64,000 bases of DNA from positions 21,752,052 to 21,816,051 of the forward strand of contig NC_049987.1 in the NCBI RefSeq assembly GCF_000003815.2, given 5' to 3'. A program made the translations under genes and the position numbers. Position 1 is the stretch's first letter; each line of letters opens with the position of its first letter. This document shows, piece after piece, positions 22,401 to 34,210 of this stretch. The notes below the pieces were generated by a model, which saw nothing but the letters and a program-made list of their open reading frames with translations, was not told the origin of the DNA and ran no database searches. The stretch is from Branchiostoma floridae. Its lineage: Eukaryota > Chordata > Leptocardii > Amphioxiformes > Branchiostomatidae.

Positions 22401-24050
22401 CGAACCGCGCAGGTTGAACCTGAGGACCAGGGAGGGAGAACATTATTTATGTCATGGTGACGGTGACCGTGGCAGTTTTGACTCACTGGGCTGTAATAAT
22501 GTTTGATATGGGTGTTCCGGAACCGGTGATAATTTTCTTTATGTCATACCTGTGACGCGAAAACGTTTGATACGGGTGTTTTGGACCGGGCCATAACTTC
22601 CGTATCGCACAGGTTCAAAAGGTGTATCACACGCCACACGGGCTCCATTGGAATAAATTGAACTGTTTCGAGCGGGCCAAGTGTGGCGCCATTGAAAGTT
22701 CGAATACCTGATTTGGACGTTGGAACATTACTGTTGCAACACTTTTGTTCAAGGGCACCAAATTTGTTCAACTTCTGGCGCATTTCACATCAAAACAGGG
22801 GTTTTCTCAGGTGGGTATGACATAAATAAAATACAACACGGTGTTAATAATTCCGTATCACCCGAGGTCCCAGCCCGACCGCGGGTCGGATCTCCCGACA
22901 GCCAGGTTGTAAAAATGTTTGATACGGGTGTTCCGGAACAGGTGATAATTTTCTGTATCGCACAGGCTTCTTAGTTGTATCACACAGGCTTCCATCATTA
23001 TAGAAGAAATATAAAGTCAGACCTATTCAAGTGACCACCTTCATATAAGGACCACCTAGCCATTGATAGTCAAACATATACAGGTGACCACCTTTACATA
23101 AGGACCACCTGTCTAAAAATTTTATGGTGGTCCTTTAGATGATTTTCCACATAGAACAGATTTTATTGGTCCCCTGAGAGATTATTGGTCTTCTTGGGCA
23201 TATTTACTGTGTTTATAGCTCATGTTATGAGACATATTAAGTATCCAGTGCAACAGTCAACAGCCAAAGCCAAATCTCTAAGTTTGGTATAGTAACACGA
23301 TCAATGAGCATGAGCTTGTTTGGATGAACCTGTGGCAAAGTCCTTTGTTCTGACTCAATACAGCAATTGACTTTATCCTGACTACAGGTCTGGTTCAGGT
23401 CCAGAGGATCAGGTCCAGGTTCGGACCTGGACCTGATTCAGTATGTGATAACTTGTGAAGGGACAATACTCAAAACAATGGTCCATTTCGCTACAAAGAA
23501 ATCTGTTTTGTGGAGTATTCGACTACCACTGGCATTTTGAAATCCTGTAAGTACCTCTGTACAATTGATTTACAGTAAAATTTCGTAGAAATGACTATAG
23601 ACTCTACTCTTCTTTGTTTATTTTCGCCGACCGGTAAGCCCCCAAAGGTGTGAATGCCTAAACATATAGTCTATTCATTTTCCAATAGGTCCAACAACCG
23701 GTCCACCGAATTTTTTCAGGTCCAGTTTTTCTGGACTGGTCCAATAAGAAAAACCAGTTTTGTACTGGTACACTGTACAGGTACCCGGCCACACCTAGTC
23801 TAGACTGAAAAGAGCCCTGGTGAAGGCTTGCTGCTTACTTTGGCAGGTGCCCGTGATGCAGGAACCTCTGTTTCTGCTCCTCTGTGTTGATGGGTGCCAG
23901 CAGGGGTCGGCTGCGAATCGGAACGGTCTCCAGCGTCCGCACCTCCGTGACGCCCGCAGTGTCGCGGTTTCCCACCGGCCGCATCCCGACACACCGACAG
24001 GAGCGCCCGCCAACACAAGGGACAGCTTCTGCAACTTGTGCTCTTGACAC
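19463..24050 (-). CDS. MATCAP/KIAA0895-type tyrosine carboxypeptidase (DUF1704 family)
   Basis: Minus-strand exons with matching phases: about 24050-23839, 22419-22156, 21566-21416, 20985-20817, 20466 into the N gap, and 19857-19463. A further exon must end at 20208, right at the gap edge, since GGTGAGT (a donor) follows it. Family members cut the terminal tyrosine from alpha-tubulin. The zinc motif is present as HEVGTHF in exon 21566-21416, followed by the expected EEGLA (next exon), the ALLY segment and, in the last exon, VEILRNLEVIDFHLLYSGKV. The last exon adds a basic tail (RRNETKKASAVSKQR, then SRKFSLSVPNLKN). A donor-like GGTGAGC overlaps the stop codon at 19463-19465, so the gene might splice on. 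The start is unresolved: no ATG lies at the left of the first exon, and an upstream exon or the internal ATG (MRPVGNRD) is possible. The orthologue could be either paralogue of the human pair. Confidence 0.85.
20209..20308. other. Assembly gap 1 (100 N)
   Basis: Exactly 100 N, a typical placeholder of unknown true size. It interrupts the coding part of the MATCAP gene between its fifth recognisable exon and the exon whose donor abuts the gap. Confidence 0.99.
21716..21870. mobile_element. Tigger/pogo-like MITE
   Basis: CAGTAGAAGCTGCTTAATTGCAC at the left and GCGATTAACTGGTTTCTATTGTACTG at the right, with repeated TGTGCAATTATC inside. It lies in a MATCAP intron. Confidence 0.6.
22040..22135. 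mobile_element. MITE, family B, right half
   Basis: TTTTATATCATACATTTTGTTCCCC-AAACTGCCTGGCCG ... GGAAATGTGACATAAGCCTTA matches the right half of the copy at 8968-9172. Confidence 0.55.
22497..22995. mobile_element. Degraded element with GTTTGATA-GGGTGTTCCGGA repeats
   Basis: GTTTGATA(T/C)GGGTGTTCCGGAAC-GGTGATAATTTTC appears at 22501 and 22917, with a third related piece at 22566 and inverted CACGGTGTTAATAATTCCGTATCAC at 22841. CGTATCGCACAGG recurs. It looks like a nested or internally duplicated non-autonomous transposon in the MATCAP first intron. Confidence 0.45.
23020..23160. repeat. Tandem GACCACCT repeat (Tigger-like terminal region)
   Basis: CAAGTGACCACCTTCATATAAGGACCACC repeats about 70 bases later as CAGGTGACCACCTTTACATAAGGACCACC. 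Related sequence occurs at about 25066-25200 (ACATTAGGACCACCTGG ... TATAGCGACCACCTG). Confidence 0.5.
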
Positions 24051-26639
24051 TTCTAGTTGTTGTTCTCAGGGTTGCTAGGTAACTAGTCCCAGGGGAGCCA
24101 TTATGGTGTTATGTTCCGGAATGTTGCGCACATTGCTGGCTGTGTATCCACTCACACCTGGTACCTGGAATAATACAAACAGCTGTTCAATAATATTATT
24201 TTGTTTGTTTGTTTGTTTACTTTGAGGTCGGACCAGCAAATGGAATGAAATATACCTCAAGACAAAAAAGTGGTACCTTCAATCAGTCGCTATTTTCATT
24301 AAGATATCAAGATTGCCACCTCCCTTCATTAATCATTTAGTAGCTATGAATGCAAATTGGATAGAATGCTAGGTGTTCATGGGCGTTTCTATCAGATGAT
24401 GATTACCATACGCAGTTGTTCATGCATAATTCATTCTCATAATTCTCTGGTTTTGAATATGTTACTATGTGAAAAAAGACACCACTGGCAATTGACATGT
24501 TGGCAGTATGTGTCATAATTGTATCCATCAAATTATTCCATTCAAACACTAACAAAGGGCAAGCTATATATAATTTTTATAAAGCCCATACTTTATTACT
24601 GAAAGCCATTCACCCTGCCATTAACTAGAAGTTATGTTTGAAGAACACTTAACAGTAAGTTCTTCAGACATTTGACTTCTACAAGTGTAATGTTACTAAC
24701 AGTACAACCATTGCAGCTCTGTTTTACTATTGACCATTCTGTCAATGATAATTAGGCAACTGGTATGCTATTCAATGGCCTTGCCTACACAAATACAGGA
24801 CCTAGCGGAACAGTTCCTTTGATACATGTCACAACATTGGAACAATAACTCTGTGTGTGTGAAAGTTTCGAGCAAAGTTTACTCTCTAAATAAAAACTGC
24901 AACCAGGCAAAGAAAAAGATCAATACATGACACATAACGCTACTAGTGATCAATATTTGGATATACAGACAGTTTCTAAAGGTTTTCACAACACTCACAA
25001 CAGTCCATTGATCTTTGATGTCTGAGTTTGCAGCAACTTTCTTGTATTCATACATCCGAACCTATACAAGAGACCTGATCTCTACATTAGGACCACCTGG
25101 CCGAAGTGACCACTTTTTGGTAGTCCTTTAAACGAGAGCTTATTGACACAAGAGAGGAACCCTGTCTATAGCGACCACCTGTTCACATAGGCCAGATTTT
25201 AATGGTCTCTTGGGAAGTCTTCATGGGCAGTTTTGGCTGTACTTTCAGACTGTGTTTTCAGAGTTAAAATATCTTACTACGGGCGAGCAAAATTGGATCA
25301 CAGCAACCACAATCCCATGAACACCGAAATGGTTTTTAACAAGGTTTAAAGGGCTCAGCTCACTTCATGTATTAAATCAAAAATGACTGCAAGAATCCTT
25401 TACCCGGCTGTCAAAACGTCTGAATGGTAAATACTTCCTTCAAACATTTCTGTGTTTGTGTACATGACGCGAGAGGGGCCAAACTTGAACTGCCGGCGTC
25501 AGCTGTCAAACTTCCTAATCTCCTGTGAACTATGTCAACAAAACAAAGGCAAACATTTGAACCAAACATAACGTTACATGCACAATCACGATATTGTTCG
25601 TTTGCTCGCGTCTGCAGTCAAACAGAAAATTCTCCTGTGTTCCGAAAGATGATTATCTGGTCTGTGAGACGTACCTGTTTAGCTGGTCCGCCGGACACGA
25701 CTGCCAGCGGGGTGAGTGACACCTGCGGCACCTGACAACAAACAACAAAGGCACGCCATCCAGCCCACCTGGGTCTCTAGGCATGCGGTGCCAAATGTAA
25801 GAAAACAACTCACTAAAATATTGACTACATTGCAAGACTTAAAGTTAGATGTACAGTATAAAAGCAATATTAATTTAGTTTGAAGTTTGCGAGGAATTTT
25901 GATTCCCAAGTGCTTTTATTATTTTACAAATAACAAAATATCACTATGTATCAACCATGGCGCTCGTTGCGGTCAATAAGAATAGTCTATTCAATTAGTA
26001 GGGGTGTAACATGGGCAATATTTTTGTTGTTAGGAATATTAGCTTATAACGTTATGTAACAAATGTAAATGAAAATGAAGAACTATCTAATTATGATTTA
26101 ATGTTTCTACCAATATTGTATCTTTACTTAAAGGGAAGTGTGATCATCGCAGACATACCTATAATAGTGTAAACTTCCACTGACCCAACTGGATAGCGTC
26201 TTCTTGCGACATTTCTGAAAACTGCATCAGGGGTCATGCGAGGTAGCGATGCACGCTGTTGGATCTTTCCAGTTGTTCAAAACCGCAGTTTAATCAAGGT
26301 ATGGTGCCCTTGATAGCCTGTATATCTACACATTAATGAAATTGAAGTACATCTAGTATATGTTCACGCTAAAAGGCGAATGCCATGTGCTCATGCCTAA
26401 TTTTTGCACATCCCCAAAATGTGGGAGGGGGGCAGAAGAGTTGGTCTTCTTCCATCTGAACAAGGAGCTTTTATCAAATAACCGCAAAAGGTTAAAAACG
26501 TTAGCAATAATTTTGAAGGTCGATGTGGTTACAGTTAAAATAAGAGGTCGACGAAAGAGGCTAAGGTTGAATACATGATAAATAAATAAACAAACAAAAA
26601 AATAAATTATCAAAATATCTGTTGCATTAATTATCATAA
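24051..26639. other. Region upstream of MATCAP and EEF1AKMT1
   Basis: The two genes diverge here, so promoters and 5' UTR exons of both should lie in this span. I could not place them. It contains a (TTTG) run at about 24205-24220 and GACCACCT transposon remnants at 25066-25200. No coding exon is supported. Confidence 0.45.
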
Positions 26640-26760
26640 TTATGGACAGGGGCTAATCTCCAGGCAGATCCTACGGTAGCAAAAGATATTACCAAAAGCT
26701 GGCCAGCCAATTGGCCAGGCTGTTTGGCGCTACTTGAACCCTCACTGTTACACTACTCCC
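26640..26760. mobile_element. MITE end with AATCTCCAGGCAGATCCTACGGT
   Basis: CTAATCTCCAGGCAGATCCTACGGTAGCAAAAGATA-TA matches the left end of 28921-29067 (AATCTCCAAGCAGATCCTACGGTGC), whose right end GCACCGTGGATCTGGTTCGAGATTA is its inverse. This copy lies immediately upstream of the EEF1AKMT1 start codon. Confidence 0.55.
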
Positions 26761-26798
26761 CCATTTCTTTTCAAGGTTTGAGTAGGAGATGTGCCAGC

Positions 26799-29700
26799 AT
26801 GTCTGAGAGTGACGAGGAAGTGCCTCAGCTGCCAGCAGACACTCTCGCAGCACTGCAGGAGTTCTACACCAACCAGGCTGCCCGAGAGAGGGAGCTGCAG
26901 GAGGCCATGCAGCGGCAGGATGTCGGGAAGGTGGAACTGGAGGAAGACTGGGTAGGGAAACTAGTACAGTTCCTTGGAGATGGTCACTGGTACACTTGCT
27001 TGCGTTGTCTGCACCAGTACTAGTACATGCCATGCCTTTAGCGCATATAGCCTAGTATATGCCAGCCTGTTAGTCTCTGTTGGTTGCTTCCAGGGCCCAG
27101 GAAGTGACAGAGAGTGTACAAAACCAAATAAATGTTACCCAAGCTTGGTCTAGCCTGATTAAATCTCGCTTATAGCAGCCCGCCAAACATCCGCCGGAGG
27201 GGCCAGTTAGAGCCCTGGACAGCGGAGTTTGTGTTACACAGACTAAGCTTGGTCTGGGTCTCAGCAACTTTACTAGTAGGTCTTTTGGATTCTTTTGGAC
27301 TTTTTTTTTTTGGTTGTAAAAAATTGTGTTTTAAGTCCATATATTTTTGTGAACACTGGTCTCTTTATGGGTGGCCATTACTTTGCAGGGCTCGAAATAC
27401 CACATGCATATGCAAGTTTGTGCAAGTAAAATTGGTGTGGTGCAAGTAAGTTTAGACCAAACTTGCACCAGTGCAAGTTACTTTTGTCCTCTAATACCTG
27501 ACATTAGAAAAAGCTTACACACACCGAGAATATTGTCTGTCATTGAAAGGTAAAAGAAAATAACACTGAATAAAAAAAAAAAGCCTAAATTTGTTATTTC
27601 TAAATTTGGTTAGACATCCAGGTAAACTATTTTTTTTAGACAAATCCATCTCTACAATGCTAATGATTCCTATGGTGCTGTCTTACCTTGATTTGCATAT
27701 GAGTTACATTTGCATACTAATTAGTGACTTCAATATGTTCAACTGGTTTTTCCAGTTATATGTATTGTATTGAGTTGTTCTACCACTTCATTCTGGAGAT
27801 GCTTAAACTAGTTACTGTGATGGATGTCACTCGAAGAGTCCAGAAGAAATCTATGGATCTTATCGAGTTGTAGACATTGAATTGTCTTCAATTGAGGCTA
27901 AATTCACAGTTTTTATGAAACAGTTTGTACAATTTCAAACCAAAAATAAAATACGCTACGGAAAAATGTTCAAATATCCAAACATGTGGTCTTTACAGGT
28001 ATGTATCCCCATTTACTCACGTACATTTGCAAATTTTCAGAAGAGGAGATAAGGGGTTAACAGTTCACTATTTTGGGTTGTGCAAGTAAGTTTCTTTTGG
28101 TGCAAGTTACCTTTGGCTTAACTTGCACAGGTGCAAGTTGACTGAAAAGTGTATTTCGAGCCCTGAACTTTGTGATAGTCACCGCCCAGTTTGGCAACCT
28201 AGTGTGGCTCTACTAGCTAGTAACGTTATACCACCACACAGCTTAATGAATTAAGTACTAGTAGAATAAAGACTCAGTCAAGTTTTACCATGTAGAACAC
28301 TACATCAACTTTTCCCTTGCTCCCTGCAGAACCTGAGCCAGTTCTGGTACTCGGATCACACAGCTGATGCTCTGACCAGAGAGGTGCTAGATGTAACTGG
28401 TCCAAGTGGCAGGTGAGAGGCTTTTTTCATTATAGAAACTTTGAAAAATTGGCTTCTCACAGAACCACATAACATTACTTTCTTATCTTTGAATGCATTA
28501 GAAAAGTTTAAACAAATGTAATTCCTATACATTGCTTGGGCTTGATGATAAGTGCAAAGTGTATGTGAGATACTGACCACTAGCTGCTGGTACCCGAACA
28601 GTATGAGAGGTCTAATGAAGTCATGTGGTCTGGGGTAGTCATGTAGGGTTAAGTCTGTCACCTTCCTCAGGTCAATACTGACCCATACTACTTTGCACTG
28701 CAGCAAGCATCACTGCAGTGTGAAGAATGTGGTCTCAAACATGACTGAGCCTGTATCAGAGCTGTTTCCAGGACCTTTCAAATTTACTTGTTAGTATGAA
28801 ACTGTTGAAAATGTACTTTGGTAAGTTTAAATTAAAATGACATCTTTAACCAAGAAAATTAACAACATGGGCTCCCAATGAATGAGTGAGATGCAAAAAG
28901 AATTTAAGCTGGAAACAGTCCTGGTCTGTTAATCTCCAAGCAGATCCTACGGTGCCATAAGATAGTATCAAAGCTGGCCAAGGAGTGTAGCCGGCTAAGG
29001 GAGTCAAACGGGCACCTACGGGAAGTTTGATACTATACATTACGCACCGTGGATCTGGTTCGAGATTACTGGTCTGTATTCTCTCTCATCATGGTTCTTT
29101 ACTGGAGTGGATTTTCCATTGTCATTATCACCCGCAGCGTTGCCTGTTTGAGCTGCCCCACGCTGTACAAGCGACTCCGGGAGGTGAAACCCGACACCAG
29201 CAGGGCAGTTCTGCTGGAGTACGACCAGCGCTTCAACATCTACGGGGAAGACTTCGTGTTCTACGACTTCAACACTCCGCTCAAGTTCTCCCAGCCTCTG
29301 CAGGAAAACTCCTTTGACATTGTTGTCGCAGACCCGCCGTACTTGTCGGACGATTGTCTGACTAAAACTGCAATAACAGTCAAGTTCCTGACAAAGGGGA
29401 AGATCATGCTGTGTACAGGTCAGTGCCAAGATGTTTTTTTAGTCAATAGAGTCATTTCCAGATTTGGCGGTCATATTGGATTTTCTGGAGTCATGTACGA
29501 GCCATGTACAAGGCTGGACACAAGAGTTCCTAGTTGATAACATGTTTGTATTAGAGTATAAGTAGTCCATCTTCAGTGGTATTCTGCCCCTCCAACTTGA
29601 AATACTGCGGAATATGTGTCTGTCATGTGCATGACCCTGGATGACCCAGAAAAATCCAAAATAGCCGCTGTATCATTCCTCATCTGGAAATGACTCTATT

Positions 29701-30769
29701 GTATTGAACAAAACTATACTTTTTTACTGATCACTGTAGCATGTATGGTTCAGTGAAAGGCAAATCTGCTTCCATACCTAAGTGTTGCAGGTTGAAATAC
29801 TGGTCAGATAAAGATCACCAGAGCGGCAATATTGCAATCTGTAGGATGGGCTATTTTTCATGATAAGGTGCAATCCACTTTAGGTAAAAGTGCGATCCAC
29901 TATATATACTGTACAGTAGTAGAAGTGGCAAGAGGAATTTCCCTGGTACATTGAACTTGTATATGAGCACATAGCATCTTCTTGTTGCCACCAATACGAG
30001 GATAGCTTTCTGTGTCTTGATATCTACTTAAAAAGAAACCCTTAGCTTTCCATTGATTATGATTTGATGTTAGGTCTTGAGGGGCTGAAAAATTTGCTCT
30101 ATACAAGTTCAACATGCCAAGGAATGATGTCCTCAGAGCAGGGCTCTAGCCAGCTTGAAATTTTTTTCCGTCAGCCAATTCCAATCGTCGTGATAACCGC
30201 AAAAATTCATTTTCCCTAAGACACTACAAAGTAGTAAATGTTGCCATTGAGACCTTGACAAATGGGTTTTAATGAGATTATCGTATGCGAAAGGGCGCCG
30301 ACACACATTGTCAACAATAATAACAATAGCAAAACAAACAGTGTGTGGCTTTTACAGCCGTGGGTGGCGTCCCCAAGCTGCCTGTAGCTTCCACCAAGGA
30401 TTTTTGTCCGTCAAGGTTGACGGATTGCTTTTTAAATTTTTCCGTCAGACGCAGCAAATTTCCGTCCATTGACGGAAAAACGGACACTGGCTAGACCCCT
30501 GTCTCAGAGTCTCCTAATGACACTCTATCAAACATGTTGCCTTTACTGCAACCATCTTGAAGATTAGCTACAAAGTGGAATAGAACTGTGCTGTTAATTC
30601 CTAAAGCTTTAACTTGAACTGTCCACCTCTTGTTTCTATAGGTGAGAAGATGGAAGACCTGGCCTCAAGGCTTCTGGGAGTCGAACCCTGCACTTTTGTA
30701 CCACAACACACAAGGAACCTAGGCAACGAGTTCAGATGTTATGTCAACTACAAAACTGGACTGAGCTAG
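26799..30769 (+). CDS. EEF1AKMT1: eEF1A lysine methyltransferase 1 (N6AMT2 family), 214 aa
   Basis: Four exons, 26799-26951, 28330-28412, 29138-29418 and 30642-30769, total 645 nt with TAG at 30767-30769. The length, 214 aa, equals the human protein. It is a seven-beta-strand SAM-dependent methyltransferase of cytosolic elongation factor eEF1A. The start is MSESDEEVPQLPADTLAAL, followed by a short coiled acidic N-terminus. The catalytic motif DPPY is at residues 144-147 (VVADPPYLSDDC), preceded by GEDFVFYDFN. The C-terminus keeps FVPQHTRNLGNEFRCYVNY, a strong family signature. Intron phases are consistent throughout. A hAT-like element sits in intron 1 and another in intron 3. A candidate AATAAA lies at 31130-31135. 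Confidence 0.96.
27386..28165. mobile_element. hAT-like non-autonomous element in EEF1AKMT1 intron 1
   Basis: Termini CAGGGCTCGAAATAC and GTATTTCGAGCCCTG are perfect inverted repeats of 15 bases, a form typical of hAT elements. Flanks ACTTTG/ACTTTG suggest an imperfect 8-bp target duplication. Subterminal TGCAAGTAA / AACTTGCAC motifs are repeated in both orientations on both sides, a usual hAT transposase-binding layout. No transposase frame. Confidence 0.85.
28921..29067. mobile_element. MITE in EEF1AKMT1 intron 2
   Basis: TAATCTCCAAGCAGATCC at the left and GGATCTGGTTCGAGATTA at the right, with inner GATAGTATCAAAG-TGG against AAGTTTGATACTAT. It ends about 70 bases before exon 3. Confidence 0.65.
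30139..30501. mobile_element. hAT-like MITE in EEF1AKMT1 intron 3
   Basis: Termini CAGGGCTCTAGCCAG and CTGGCTAGACCCCTG. Flanks CCTCAGAG and TCTCAGAG form an 8-bp target duplication with one mismatch, the hAT length. Subterminal TTTTTCCGTCAG and TCCGTCA-ACGGA motifs repeat. Confidence 0.85.
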
Positions 30770-31773
30770 CAGTATGTCTGTAGATAGGAAGTAATAATGA
30801 TCAGGATTCTATTACCGTTGAGTCTAGGCTACAAGAATTCAATTCTTTGGTGTGTTTTAGTCTCTCCCCCTTTTTTATTTGTAATTTAAACAAGTTAAGA
30901 TACATTATTTTTGTTAACCTACAAAGAAGGGAAACATACGTTTTAGGTCAGTCTTTTATATCTTCTTCAAATGATGAAAAACATCAATATTTTGATTTAT
31001 ATAGCTTGGAAAACTTGAAAGCCATCAGGCTTCTGTTGACATTCTTCTATGGAATGATAAATCTTATAATGAAAGTCAGATGACAGGTACTGTGTGATCA
31101 AATTATCTGACTGGCATCATTTACTGCAGAATAAAACCTGCAACATCTTTGACAAAATTCATCAAAAGGGCCACCACCAGACTTTGTCCCCAAAGTGACG
31201 GAGCTCCAGACCCCATAACTGGAGGACACTGGCTGGGTGGCACTGACTCTGAAAAACACCATAAACATGCCATGAATTAAGAGCTGCAGGATGATAAACA
31301 GAATGGGCTCACAGAATGCAGACAGTGGAGAAAGATGAAGAAAGACTCAATGCAGCTGCAGGACTTTTCAAAGACTGCAGATGCAGAAAACAGAGAATGA
31401 TGATGAAGCATTAGGTCATGGGTTCTAATCCCAGCCAGGTCATTCTAATTCTTTAAAAGTTTTGGAACAAACTGCATCTCTGCTTAGCACTCAGCAGTTA
31501 TGAGAAAGGGTATGGGAGTTGAACACACACCACTGCCAGTGGACTTGTCCCCTGCCGTAGTAATGGCCCCGTGTGAAGAAGACTAACCTTCAACACTAGC
31601 TTTGACATGTATACGGACAAATAACATTGAAATCCACTTTTTGGTGTTGAAATATCTTAATAATTATATGTCGTGTGTTTGATTGTCGGCCATGCCGGTG
31701 GATACTGTCTTGGCAGGTAGTTACGATTTTGCTCCTAAAATATCTGCTTGTAGAAGTTCATGTGCCCACCCAC

Positions 31774-32479
<706 letters not shown>

Positions 32480-32579
32480 NNNNNNNNNNNNNNNNNNNNN
32501 NNNNNNNNNNNNNNNNNNNNNNNNNNNNNNNNNNNNNNNNNNNNNNNNNNNNNNNNNNNNNNNNNNNNNNNNNNNNNNN
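32480..32579. other. Assembly gap 2 (100 N)
   Basis: Exactly 100 N, between the truncated esterase copy and the 61-bp satellite. The missing 5' part of the esterase copy could lie in it. Confidence 0.99.
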
Positions 32580-33345
32580 CCTCGCCCTAAGGTTGGCCTG
32601 TAGATTAGCTTGTAGGTCAGGTTTTCATTCGACCTCACCCTAAAATTGGCCTGTAGGTTAGCTTGTAGGTCAGCCTTTCGACCTGTAGTTCGACCTCGCC
32701 CTAAGAGTGGCCTGTAGATTAGCTTGTCGGTCAGCCTTTTGACCTGTAGTTCGACCTCACCCTAAGGTTGGCCTGTAGATTAGCTTGTAGGTCAGCCTTT
32801 TGACCTGTAGTTCGACCTCGCCCTAAGAGTGGTCTGTAGATTAGCTTGTCGGTCAGCCTTTTGACCTGTAGTTCGACCTCACCCTAAGGATGGCCTGTAG
32901 ATTAGCTTGTAGGTCAGCCTTTCGACCTGCAGTTTGACCTCACCCTAAGGATGGCCTGTAGATTAGCTTGTCGGTCAGCCTTTTGACCTGTAGTTCGACC
33001 TCGCCCTAAGAGTGGTCTGTAGATTAGCTTGTCGGTCAGCCTTTTGACCTGTAGTTCGACCTCACCCTAAGGTTGGCCTGTAGATTAGCTTGTAGGTCAG
33101 CCTTTTGACCTGCAGTTCGACCTCACCCTAAGGATGGCCTTTAGATTAGCTTGTCGGTCAGCCTTTTGACCTGTAGTTCGACCTCACCCTAAGGTCGGCC
33201 TGTAGATTAGCTTGTAGGTCAGCCTTTTGACCTGCAGTTCGACCTCACCCTAAGGATGGCCTGTAGATTAGCTTGTCGGTCAGCCTTTCGACCCGTAGTT
33301 CGACCTCGCCCTAAGGTTTGCCCATAAATTAGCTTGTAGGTCAGC
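32580..33345. repeat. 61-bp satellite, about 12 copies, with alternating monomers
   Basis: Unit CGACCTC(A/G)CCCTAAG then TGGCCTGTAGATTAGCTTG then T(A/C)GGTCAGCCTTTTGACC, spaced 61 bases. Many neighbouring monomers alternate TTGTAGGTC and TTGTCGGTC, implying a 122-bp dimer as the amplifying unit. It occupies the place between esterase and lectin repeats in the minus-strand duplicate; no such array is seen in the + copy. Confidence 0.93.
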
Positions 33346-33689
33346 CTTTAGTTCATTCTGTACATATTTGTAACAATGACAGATTGGAAGCACTAATTTT
33401 GCCAAAAGACACTTAATGAATAGGTCTGCAACTTTAAGGCTGGTAATTCACTTTATTCCATTGATGGTGATCATTTTTGATAATTACAGGCCTTTCCACA
33501 ACTTTTCCAGGATGACAGCACTACTGGTGCTAAATGTACCAGTGCATCCATCAGTTGAGTCTAACATTTCTACATGTTCTGAGCACCAACGTGGCACTTA
33601 ATGCCTTTCATTTTAACCATAAACGTGTCCACGTGTCTTCAGAATTACTCATTTTACCAGTATGTAATCTATGAGTACATCCGTGGGTA

Positions 33690-33757
33690 GAGACTAAGTT
33701 TTCTCCATGTTCTGAGACTAAGTTTCTCCATGTTCTGAGACTAAGTTTTCTCCATTT
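33690..33757. repeat. Short inverted counterpart of the 24-bp minisatellite
   Basis: Two to three units of AAGTTT-CTCCATGTTCTGAGACT, reverse complement of the 24-bp unit at 7879-8604. Flanking unique sequence matches too: CATCCGTGGGTAGAGACTAAG here and CTTAGTCTCAACTCATGGATG at 8600. Confidence 0.9.
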
Positions 33758-33879
33758 TTTGGTCGCCGGTGTGACAGTTCGGGTGCGTGGGTCTCGTGTC
33801 GCTGTTCTACACGGGAGAGGAGATTCCGACAATCCCGGCGGGTGTGCTGATCCAGCTGGTCTTCTCATGCACTATTCAC

Positions 33880-33990
33880 CTGAAACAGGGGACTCAGTTT
33901 TAGTCTGGATCTCTGTCTAGTATGTGGTGGATAAGGACCTGAAACAAGCGACTCATTTTTAGTATGGGTCTCTGTCTAGTATGTAGCATC
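33880..33990. repeat. Inverted counterpart of the 60-bp tandem repeat (two copies)
   Basis: CCTGAAACA-G-GACTCA-TTTTAGT-TGG-TCTCTGTCTAGTATGT occurs twice and is the reverse complement of the unit at 7378-7757. Confidence 0.88.
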
Positions 33991-34210
33991 AACTTTCGTC
34001 TATTTTCCAAAAAAGCTTTCTACCTGTAAATCACACAAAACATCTGAAAAATGAGAAATATATGCCGTAAATTGACTTAAAAAATCGAAAACTGCTAATA
34101 ACGTCTTAGAATGCCAAAGTCACTTCCAAAGTCAAAGAAGAAGTGGTGTGTGTGTGTATATGTGTGTGTGGTATCATGACTTGCGTGTTATGAAAGTTGA
34201 ACAAGCTTAT

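Noticed and set aside
22162-22506. Plus-strand frames of 84-114 codons
   Set aside because: They are antisense to the MATCAP exon 22419-22156.
32580-33345. CRISPR-like array
   Set aside because: 61-bp monomers are contiguous without unique spacers, and the sequence is animal; it is a satellite.
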